From: JBCDBH01 sp039184055
Lineage (GTDB): Bacteria > Acidobacteriota > Thermoanaerobaculia > Multivoradales > J023
Length of the DNA: 14,153 nt
Assembly: GCA_039184055.1 (NCBI GenBank)
Contig: JBCDBH010000133.1
Coordinates: 1-14,153 of the forward strand
Reading direction: 5' to 3'
The notes beneath the pieces were generated by a model. It had not been told where the DNA came from and did not search any database. It was given only the letters and a program-made list of their open reading frames with translations. Numbering within the stretch: the stretch's first letter is position 1; each line of letters begins with the position of its first letter. Made by a program: the position numbers and the translations under genes. Shown in pieces: positions 6,822-12,752 of this stretch.

Positions 6822-6852
6822 GATGATCGCGTGGCGCTCCACGCGTATCGGC
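6793..6852 (+). repeat. 9-bp direct repeat
   Basis: CGTATCGGC occurs at 6793-6801 and again at 6844-6852, 51 bp apart start to start, both within the divergent intergenic region upstream of the exporter adaptor gene. The first copy overlaps the candidate -10 hexamer. It may be a repeated regulator site, or chance. Confidence 0.35.
6828..6845. promoter_or_regulatory. Perfect palindromic stem upstream of exporter operon
   Basis: CGCGTGG (6828-6834) and CCACGCG (6839-6845) form a perfect 7-bp inverted repeat with a 4-bp centre, ending 26 nt before the adaptor ATG. Its size and position suit either a dimeric-repressor operator or an mRNA leader hairpin just upstream of the Shine-Dalgarno. Confidence 0.45.
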
Positions 6853-6871
6853 TCAATCATCGAGGAACCGT

Positions 6872-8068
6872 ATGAAACCTTGGATGCGACGTTGGCTGAT
6901 CCGGATCGTCGTGATCGTCGCCGTGGTGGCGATCGTGGTGCTCCTGCAACGGACGGTTCTGGCCCCTCGACCTCTTCCGGTCACGGTGGCCGAGGTGGAT
7001 CGTGGCGTGGTCGAGGAGACCGTCACCAATACTCGTGCCGGCACGGTCAAGGCGCGACGGCGTGCCAAGCTCTCACCCGAAGTGGGAGGCCTGGTGACCG
7101 AGATTCCCCATCGCGAAGGCGCGACGGTCACCGCTGGCACCGTGCTGCTCCGCCTCGATCCACGACTCCCGGCGGCCGAAGCCGATCTCGCCGAGCGTGA
7201 TCTGGCGACCGCCGAAGCGCGTCGTGACGAGGCCTGTCTGGCCGCCGAGCGCGCCGTACGCGAGCATGCACGGCTCGCGAAACTGGCCGCCGACGGCATC
7301 GTTTCCGAAGACGTGCTCGATCAGGCCGCCACCGCCACCGAAACCACCGCCGCGTCGTGTGTCGCCGCCCGTGCCGGCGTGGCCCGTGCCGATAGCGCGG
7401 TGCGTCTGGCGCGTACCCGCGTCGGGCAGATGGAGCTCGTCGCCCCCTTCGACGGCATCATCGCCGAGGTGGCGGGCGAGGTCGGCGAGTGGATCACACC
7501 CTCGCCGCCGGCCGTGCCCGTGCCACCGGTGCTCGACATGATCGACCCGTCATCGATCTATATCTCCGCACCGATGGACGAGGTCGACGCCGGGGTTCTG
7601 GCATCCGGTCAACCCGCTCGCATCACCGTCGACTCGCTGCCCGGTCGTGAGCTCGACGGCCGGATCGATCGCGTCGCGCCCTATGTCGAAGACATCGAAG
7701 AGCAAAACCGCACGGTCGAAATCGAAGCATCGATCGACGACATCGACACCGCGTCGCGCCTCCTCCCCGGCACCTCGGCGGATGTCGAGGTCCTGCTCCA
7801 GGTCCGCGACGACGTCGTGCGGGTTCCCACCGCGGCGCTCTACGAAGGCGAGCAGGTGCTGGTGGTCGAGGGCGACACCTTGATCGCCAAGCCGGTCGAC
7901 ATCGGTCTGTCGAATTGGGATTGGACCGAGGTCGTCGGCGGCATCGAACCCGGGACGCTGGTCGTCACCTCGCTCGACCGGGTAGGTGTCGAAGCCGGAG
8001 CCTTGGTGAGCGTCGAGAGCATCGACGGCGAGCCCGTGGTCGACGACGACGGGACCCCGTCCCCGTGA
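6872..8068 (+). CDS. Periplasmic adaptor (membrane fusion protein) of a MacAB-type ABC exporter
   Basis: The 398-aa protein links an inner-membrane ABC pump to an outer-membrane channel. It has an N-terminal membrane anchor (about 9-26), the first lipoyl half (about 62-97, with VGGLVTEIPHREGATVTAGTVLLRLD-type sequence), an Ala/Arg/Glu-rich helical hairpin (98-186), the second lipoyl half (187-209, LVAPFDGIIAEVAGEVGEW), a beta-barrel (about 226-310) and a membrane-proximal domain (311-382) with the VRVPTAALY motif. This is the HlyD/MacA/RND-adaptor layout. The hairpin is shorter than in many RND adaptors. GAGGAA precedes the ATG. The stop overlaps the GTG start of the ATPase gene (GTGA), so the pairing with an ABC pump is secure. 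The exported substrate cannot be read from the sequence. It may have arisen as MacA or a close paralogue; I do not assign a gene symbol. Confidence 0.9.
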   Translation: MKPWMRRWLIRIVVIVAVVAIVVLLQRTVLAPRPLPVTVAEVDRGVVEETVTNTRAGTVKARRRAKLSPEVGGLVTEIPHREGATVTAGTVLLRLDPRLPAAEADLAERDLATAEARRDEACLAAERAVREHARLAKLAADGIVSEDVLDQAATATETTAASCVAARAGVARADSAVRLARTRVGQMELVAPFDGIIAEVAGEVGEWITPSPPAVPVPPVLDMIDPSSIYISAPMDEVDAGVLASGQPARITVDSLPGRELDGRIDRVAPYVEDIEEQNRTVEIEASIDDIDTASRLLPGTSADVEVLLQVRDDVVRVPTAALYEGEQVLVVEGDTLIAKPVDIGLSNWDWTEVVGGIEPGTLVVTSLDRVGVEAGALVSVESIDGEPVVDDDGTPSP

Positions 8069-8805
8069 TTCGCCTCGAAGGGATCGGCCGCACCTTCGAT
8101 CTCGGTGGTCGACCGGTGCACGCCTTGGTCGATGTCGACGAGACCATCGCCGAGGGTGAGCACGTCGCGATCATGGGTCCATCGGGATCGGGCAAGTCCA
8201 CCCTGCTCAACGTGCTCGGCTGTCTCGACCGACCGAGCGCCGGCTCGTACTACCTCGAGGAACGCGAGGTCGCCACCCTGTCGGAAAGCGAGCTCGACGT
8301 CGTGCGACGCCATCGGATCGGCTTTGTCTTTCAATCCTTCCACCTGGTGGGTCGCCTTTCGGCGGTGGAAAACGTCGAGCTCCCGATGGTGTTCGCCGAT
8401 GTCCCACGTCGGCACCGCCGACGTCGCGCGCTCGACGCGCTCGAAGAGGTCGATTTGAGCCGGCGCGCCGATCATCGTCCCGACCAGCTATCGGGTGGTG
8501 AGCGTCAACGGGTCGCGTTGGCGCGCGCCACCGTCATGCGTCCCGCCATCCTGCTCGCCGACGAACCGACCGGCAACCTCGACTCGAAATCGGGTCGTCA
8601 GGTGCTCGACCTGCTCGATCGTCTCAACGACGACGGCCTGACCCTGGTGGTGGTCACCCACGACCCCAACGTCGCGCGCCGCGCCGATCGTCTGATCGTG
8701 CTGGTCGATGGCCGGATCGCCAAACGCATGCCCGCCGACGAGATCCACAGTCTCGACGAGCTCTTCTCGGTCCAAACCGAGAAAAGCGAAGAACCCGCGT
8801 CATGA
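8065..8805 (+). CDS. ABC transporter ATP-binding protein, MacB/LolD type
   Basis: The 246-aa cytoplasmic ATPase powers the exporter. It carries Walker A GPSGSGKST (38-46), the Q-loop Gln90 in FVFQSFHL, the ABC signature LSGGERQRVALARA (142-155), Walker B ILLADEPTGNLDS (162-174, catalytic Glu167) and the H-loop His199 in VVVTHD. FVFQSFHLVGRLSAVENVELP and ADEPTGNLDS are typical of the MacB/LolD/FtsE family. The start is GTG at 8065, overlapping the adaptor stop; the frame is open further upstream, but that extra sequence is Arg-rich and unlike any ABC protein. The ATPase is a separate polypeptide here, whereas E. coli MacB fuses it to the permease. The stop overlaps the first permease start (ATGA). 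Confidence 0.95.
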   Translation: MIRLEGIGRTFDLGGRPVHALVDVDETIAEGEHVAIMGPSGSGKSTLLNVLGCLDRPSAGSYYLEEREVATLSESELDVVRRHRIGFVFQSFHLVGRLSAVENVELPMVFADVPRRHRRRRALDALEEVDLSRRADHRPDQLSGGERQRVALARATVMRPAILLADEPTGNLDSKSGRQVLDLLDRLNDDGLTLVVVTHDPNVARRADRLIVLVDGRIAKRMPADEIHSLDELFSVQTEKSEEPAS

Positions 8806-10007
8806 GCCCGAGCGACGTCTTCGTCTTCACCTGGCGCGCCCTCTCACGTCACGGTCTTCGCACCGTGCTGTCGTTGATCGGCGTGGCGATCGGTGTCACG
8901 GCGGTCATCCTGCTCACCGCGCTCGGTGAGGGGGCGCGACGCTACGTGATCGATCAATTCGCCTCGATCGGCTCCAATCTGCTGATCGTCATCCCTGGCA
9001 AAGTCGAAACCACCGGTGGTGTACCGGGCGTGGGGGGCGCGCCCAACGACCTGACCCTCGCCGACGCCGAAGCGATCGAACGACGGATCAGCGCCGCGCG
9101 ACTGGTGGCTCCGGTGGCCGCCGGGACCGAAACCGTCGCGTTCGGGGCGCGTGATCGGGAGGTGGCGTTGATCGGTTCGACGGCGGTCTTCGCCGAGGTC
9201 CGCGAGCTGTCGATGGCTCGAGGTCGTTTTCTTCCCGACGACGATGCACGACGCGGAAGCGCCGTCGCGGTGCTCGGTCGCACCGTGGCCGACGAGCTCT
9301 TCCCCGATCGCAACCCGCTCGGCGAGGTGGTGCGGATCGGTGCCTGGCGATTTCGCGTCATCGGTGTGCTCGCCAGTCAAGGAACCCAGCTCGGGGTCGA
9401 CGTCGACGATGTGGTGATCGTCCCGGTGGCGACCGCCATGCGTATGCTCAATCGCACCTCGCTCTTCCGCGTCATGGTGTCGGTGGCGCCCGGGGCCGAT
9501 CTCGAGCTGGTCGAAGATCACCTGATCGAGCTACTCGCCGAACGTCACGACGAAGAAGACGTCACCGTGCTCACCCAAGATTCGGTGGTCGGCGCCATCA
9601 CCGGCATTCTCGACGTGCTCAATCTCGCCGTCGCGGCGATCGCCGCGATCTCACTCGCGGTCGCCGGGATCGGCATTCTCAACGTCATGCTGGTGTCGGT
9701 GTCCGAGCGCACCGCCGAGGTCGGTCTGCTCAAAGCCCTGGGCGCCGGTCGACGACAAATCCTCGCCGTCTTCCTGGTCGAAGCCACCCTGCTCTCGACC
9801 GCTGGCGGTCTCGTGGGTTTGGGCTTGGGCTACGCGCTTTCTTTGGTCATGGTGCAGCTCTTTCCGGCGCTGCCGGCATCGCCACCACCATGGGCCGTGG
9901 CGGCGGCGCTCGGTCTGGCGATCGCGGTAGGTGGCCTCTTCGGCTTGCTACCGGCACGTCGCGCCGCCCGACTCGAACCGGTCGACGCCTTGCGGAGTGG
10001 TGGATGA
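8802..10007 (+). CDS. MacB-like ABC permease, first of a tandem pair
   Basis: The 401-aa inner-membrane protein has the MacB/FtsX layout: TM1 (about 20-41), a large periplasmic domain (42-270), then TM2 (272-300), TM3 (319-352) and TM4 (364-384). Family marks include LRTVLSLIGVAIGV and GEGARRYVIDQF after TM1, the PGKVETTGG segment, RGRFLPDDDARR near 140-151, the SERTAEVGLLKALGAGRRQI cytoplasmic loop (301-320) that contacts the ATPase, and the C-terminal LLPARRAARLEPVDALR. It overlaps the ATPase gene and the second permease gene by 4 bp each. With the second permease it probably forms a heterodimer, since a type VII ABC exporter needs two permease chains. MacB relatives use ATP to drive periplasm-to-outside export or mechanotransmission rather than moving substrate through the membrane. 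Confidence 0.93.
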   Translation: MSPSDVFVFTWRALSRHGLRTVLSLIGVAIGVTAVILLTALGEGARRYVIDQFASIGSNLLIVIPGKVETTGGVPGVGGAPNDLTLADAEAIERRISAARLVAPVAAGTETVAFGARDREVALIGSTAVFAEVRELSMARGRFLPDDDARRGSAVAVLGRTVADELFPDRNPLGEVVRIGAWRFRVIGVLASQGTQLGVDVDDVVIVPVATAMRMLNRTSLFRVMVSVAPGADLELVEDHLIELLAERHDEEDVTVLTQDSVVGAITGILDVLNLAVAAIAAISLAVAGIGILNVMLVSVSERTAEVGLLKALGAGRRQILAVFLVEATLLSTAGGLVGLGLGYALSLVMVQLFPALPASPPPWAVAAALGLAIAVGGLFGLLPARRAARLEPVDALRSGG

Positions 10008-11200
10008 GCGCGCTCGGAGCCTTTGTCACGCGCGCCGTCTTCGCGCACCGTCTGCGCTCGGCTTTGTCGGCGCTCGGCATCGCGGTCGGTGTCGCGTCGG
10101 TGGTCTTGCTGACCTCGATCGGTGAAGGCACCCGCCAGTACATCTTCGATCAATTCAGCCAATTCGGCACCAACATCCTGTCGATCAACCCGGGCAAATC
10201 CGAAACGCTGGGGATTCCAGGCATTCTCGGTGGCACCACCCACAAGCTCACCATCGACGACGCGCTGTCGTTGACCCGGATCGACGGCGTCACCGAAATC
10301 GTCCCGATGGCCTTTGGCAGCGGCCGGGTCGAAGCCAGAGGACGTGGGCGAAGCGTCTACGTCTACGGCGTCACCCCCAACGTGCCCCGCGTGTGGGGCA
10401 TGCATGTCCGACAGGGACGCTTCTGGCCCGAAGGCGATCCGCGGCGCGGTCATGCTACGGCGGTGCTCGGCCCCAAGCTCAAACGCGAGCTCTTTGGAAG
10501 TGACGACGCGCTCGGTGAGCTCGTACGGATCGGCGGGGGCCGTTTTCGGGTGGTCGGCGTGATGGAGCCCCGTGGCAGCCTGCTCGGTATGGACATCGAC
10601 GACACGGTCTATATTCCGACCGCCTCGGCGATGACCCTGCTCAACCGCGACGAGCTCGACGAAGTCCACGTCATGTACCGCCCCGGGCACGACACCGAGC
10701 GGCTCGCCGCGCGGGTCACCGAGGTGCTCACCGCCCGTCACCGTGGCAACGAAGACTTCACCCTCACCTCGCAGGAGGAGATGCTCGAGGTCTTCGGCAA
10801 CGTCATGAACACCATCACGCTCGCGGTCGGTGCCATCGCCGGAATCTCTCTCTTCGTGGGCATGATCGGCATCCTCACCACGATGTGGATCGCGGTCGGT
10901 GAACGCACTCACGAGATCGGCCTGCTCCGCGCGCTCGGCGCGGGTAGCGCTCAGGTTCGTCAGGTGTTCTTGCTCGAAGCAGCCCTGCTCGCCTCGGCCG
11001 GTGGCGTCGCGGGTCTGCTCGGGGGTCTCGCCATGGCGGTGCTGCTGCGTCTGGCGATCCCGGGGCTACCGGTCGAAACACCCGTGCTCTTCGCGGTGAC
11101 CGCGCTGGCGACCAGCACCGCCACCGGGATCGTCGCTGGAGTGCTCCCCGCGCAGCGCGCGGCGCGGATGAACCCGGTCGAAGCTCTACGCGCCGAGTAA
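10004..11200 (+). CDS. MacB-like ABC permease, second of a tandem pair
   Basis: The 398-aa paralogue of the preceding permease shares its order of parts: TM1 (about 18-38), GEGTRQYIFDQF, a PGKSETLGIPG segment, a periplasmic domain with RQGRFWPEGDPRRG (136-149), TM2-TM4 (about 269-297, 316-350, 360-382), the GERTHEIGLLRALGAGSAQV loop (299-318) and the LPAQRAARMNPVEALRAE end. The two are clearly related by duplication but well diverged. The start at 10004 is chosen for the ATGA overlap with the upstream stop and because LSALGIAVGV aligns with the first permease; the frame is open upstream to 9890 but that stretch has no family likeness. It is the last gene of the operon and converges on the TPR gene 19 bp away. 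Confidence 0.92.
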   Translation: MSALGAFVTRAVFAHRLRSALSALGIAVGVASVVLLTSIGEGTRQYIFDQFSQFGTNILSINPGKSETLGIPGILGGTTHKLTIDDALSLTRIDGVTEIVPMAFGSGRVEARGRGRSVYVYGVTPNVPRVWGMHVRQGRFWPEGDPRRGHATAVLGPKLKRELFGSDDALGELVRIGGGRFRVVGVMEPRGSLLGMDIDDTVYIPTASAMTLLNRDELDEVHVMYRPGHDTERLAARVTEVLTARHRGNEDFTLTSQEEMLEVFGNVMNTITLAVGAIAGISLFVGMIGILTTMWIAVGERTHEIGLLRALGAGSAQVRQVFLLEAALLASAGGVAGLLGGLAMAVLLRLAIPGLPVETPVLFAVTALATSTATGIVAGVLPAQRAARMNPVEALRAE

Positions 11201-11219
11201 GTCGATCGTCGTCGTGGAC

Positions 11220-12752
11220 TCAGCCACCGGGTCGCAGCACCGGTGGCTGCCGTCGCTGGTACGTGAAGAGCGTCGCCTCGAGTCGCGCGACCCGTTCATC
11301 GAAACCGAGCTGTCGCGCGCGGTCGATGGCCCGCTGCTGCCACGCCATCGCTTCGTTGAAACGCCCCTCGGAGGCGAGCGCCATCGCCAGCGTCTCGACG
11401 TGATCGAGCGTCGGGGCCTCGTCGACCAGGCGCTCGGCCAGGGCGACGGCGATCACCGGATCACGCAAGCGCCTGAGTGGCGACGCGGCGTGGAGACGTG
11501 CGTCGAGGTTGCGTAGGCTCGATTCGTTCGGCAACGCCTGTCGACCGCGCTCGATGCGTTCGGCGGCCGCCACCCACGATTCGCCGAGCAAAGCACACAT
11601 CACCAGGCCCTGATGCGCCGCCGCGATCTGTGGCGCCAGCTCGACCACGGCGTTGAAATGCGTCTCGGCATCAGCGCACCGTCCGGTCCGCACCAGCTGG
11701 TTGGCCAGGTTGACCCGTGCGCCGGTGTGGCCGGCATCGCGTTCGAGAGCCCGCTCGTACTGCTCCACCGCTTGCTCCATGTCACCACGCGCCGCCAGCA
11801 CCACACCGAGGTTGAAATGCGCCGTGGCGTCCGGCGCCAGCTCGAGAACCCGTCGGAACGCTTGCTCGGCGGTGTCGAGATCATCGAGCGCCCGGGCCAC
11901 CACGCCACGATTGAGATGAGCCGGCGCATGCTCGGGATCGAGCGCGATCGCTTCCTCGAGCAGCAGCAACGCGCTACGCGGATCGCCAGCCCGATAGCGT
12001 TCGAGCGCGGTACGCACCCGGCCCGGCGCGCTGATCGCCAGGCTGCTGACGTCACGTAGCAGAGGATCGTCGAGCGACACCTGTTGCTCGCCCCGGCGCG
12101 CCAGGGCGGCGGTCGCAGCTTCGTCGTCACCTCGCGCCCGTAACGACTGCGACAACGGCGACCAGACGCGATCGGCATGGGGCTGGAGGGTGAGCACCTG
12201 TTGGTAGAGCGTCACCGCTGTCTCGTGGTCGCCACGGCCCGCCGCCAGCTGCGCCTGAAAGAAAAGACACGTCGCGCACGTCGGGTCGATCGCCAACGCC
12301 GCCTCGAGATGACGTTCCGCATCGGCGGCACGCCCTTCCTGTACGAGCAGGCGCGCCGCCCAGGCGTGCGCGGGAAGACGGGGCTCGACGTCGAGGGCGA
12401 GGGCGCGCTCGAAATCCTCGATCGCCGGGGTCGTGGCACCTGCTTGACGATGCGCGTGCGCGCGGAGGAATGGCCAACGCGGGTCACGGGATGCCAGCCG
12501 AGTCGCATTGTCGTAGGCGACGATCGCCTCGGCCCACAATCCATAGGCATGGTAGAGCCGACCGAGGTCGCCCCAGGTGGTCGGATCGTTCGGTGTCGCG
12601 TCGATCGCCGCGTGAAGCGTCTCGATTTGCTCGACCGCGGCATCGGCAAAGCCTGTAAGCCGGGGCTCGGGTCGGTCGGCGAGCTCGGGCCGACAACCGA
12701 CCAACAACCCGGTCAAGACGATGACTCTCAGCGCTCTCCTGCCTTGGCTCAC
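11220..12752 (-). CDS. TPR-repeat lipoprotein
   Basis: The 510-aa product starts with a lipoprotein signal peptide (MSQGRRALRVIVLTGLLVGC; lipobox LVGC, Cys20), so it is probably anchored on the outer side of a membrane. The rest is nearly all tetratricopeptide repeats: about nine or ten 34-residue helix-turn-helix units between residues 57 and 495, recognisable by GD-x-E-x-A and ALxLxP patterns, such as AHFNLGVVLAARGDMEQAVEQYERAL and NLANQLVRTGR. TPR solenoids bind partner proteins; no enzymatic domain is visible. The start is GTG at 12752, overlapping the upstream stop by 4 bp (GTGA). The upstream gene encodes an FG-GAP/ASPIC-UnbV protein, and such pairs recur in environmental phyla, suggesting that the two act together on the cell surface. 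The exact partner is unknown. Confidence 0.88.
   Translation of the reverse strand: MSQGRRALRVIVLTGLLVGCRPELADRPEPRLTGFADAAVEQIETLHAAIDATPNDPTTWGDLGRLYHAYGLWAEAIVAYDNATRLASRDPRWPFLRAHAHRQAGATTPAIEDFERALALDVEPRLPAHAWAARLLVQEGRAADAERHLEAALAIDPTCATCLFFQAQLAAGRGDHETAVTLYQQVLTLQPHADRVWSPLSQSLRARGDDEAATAALARRGEQQVSLDDPLLRDVSSLAISAPGRVRTALERYRAGDPRSALLLLEEAIALDPEHAPAHLNRGVVARALDDLDTAEQAFRRVLELAPDATAHFNLGVVLAARGDMEQAVEQYERALERDAGHTGARVNLANQLVRTGRCADAETHFNAVVELAPQIAAAHQGLVMCALLGESWVAAAERIERGRQALPNESSLRNLDARLHAASPLRRLRDPVIAVALAERLVDEAPTLDHVETLAMALASEGRFNEAMAWQQRAIDRARQLGFDERVARLEATLFTYQRRQPPVLRPGG
11221..11249. terminator. Stem-loop at convergent gene ends, possible bidirectional terminator
   Basis: A perfect 10-bp inverted repeat (CAGCCACCGG at 11221-11230 and CCGGTGGCTG at 11240-11249) with a 9-nt loop lies 20 nt after the stop of the second permease and inside the last codons of the opposite-strand TPR gene. 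It is placed where transcripts from both operons must end. Neither side has a T-run, so it is not a textbook intrinsic terminator; it may block read-through or protect 3' ends. Confidence 0.5.

Larger units (their letters stand above)
6710..6871. promoter_or_regulatory. Divergent intergenic control region
   Basis: This 162-bp gap separates the leftward FnIII-like gene from the rightward exporter operon and must hold promoters for both unless transcription reads in. A candidate rightward promoter is TTGCCA (6772-6777), 17 bp, TATCGG (6795-6800); the -10 is weak. No convincing leftward promoter stands out. A GAGGAA Shine-Dalgarno (6862-6867) precedes the adaptor ATG, and the complement of CTCTCC around 6716-6721 serves the leftward gene. 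The region also contains three repeat structures listed separately. Confidence 0.4.

Noticed and set aside
6710..6856. Longer N-terminus for the FnIII-like protein
   Set aside because: It would bury the signal peptide 50 residues inside the protein and consume nearly the whole divergent promoter region; the start at 6709 has a good Shine-Dalgarno.
7915..8064. Extended N-terminus for the ABC ATPase
   Set aside because: The extra 50 residues are Arg-rich and overlap the adaptor's conserved C-terminal region out of frame; GTG at 8065 fits the 4-bp overlap and the family N-terminus.
9830..10912. Long reverse-strand open frame opposite the two permease genes
   Set aside because: It spans the junction of two clear MacB-like permeases, has a low-complexity charged product and no recognisable domain.
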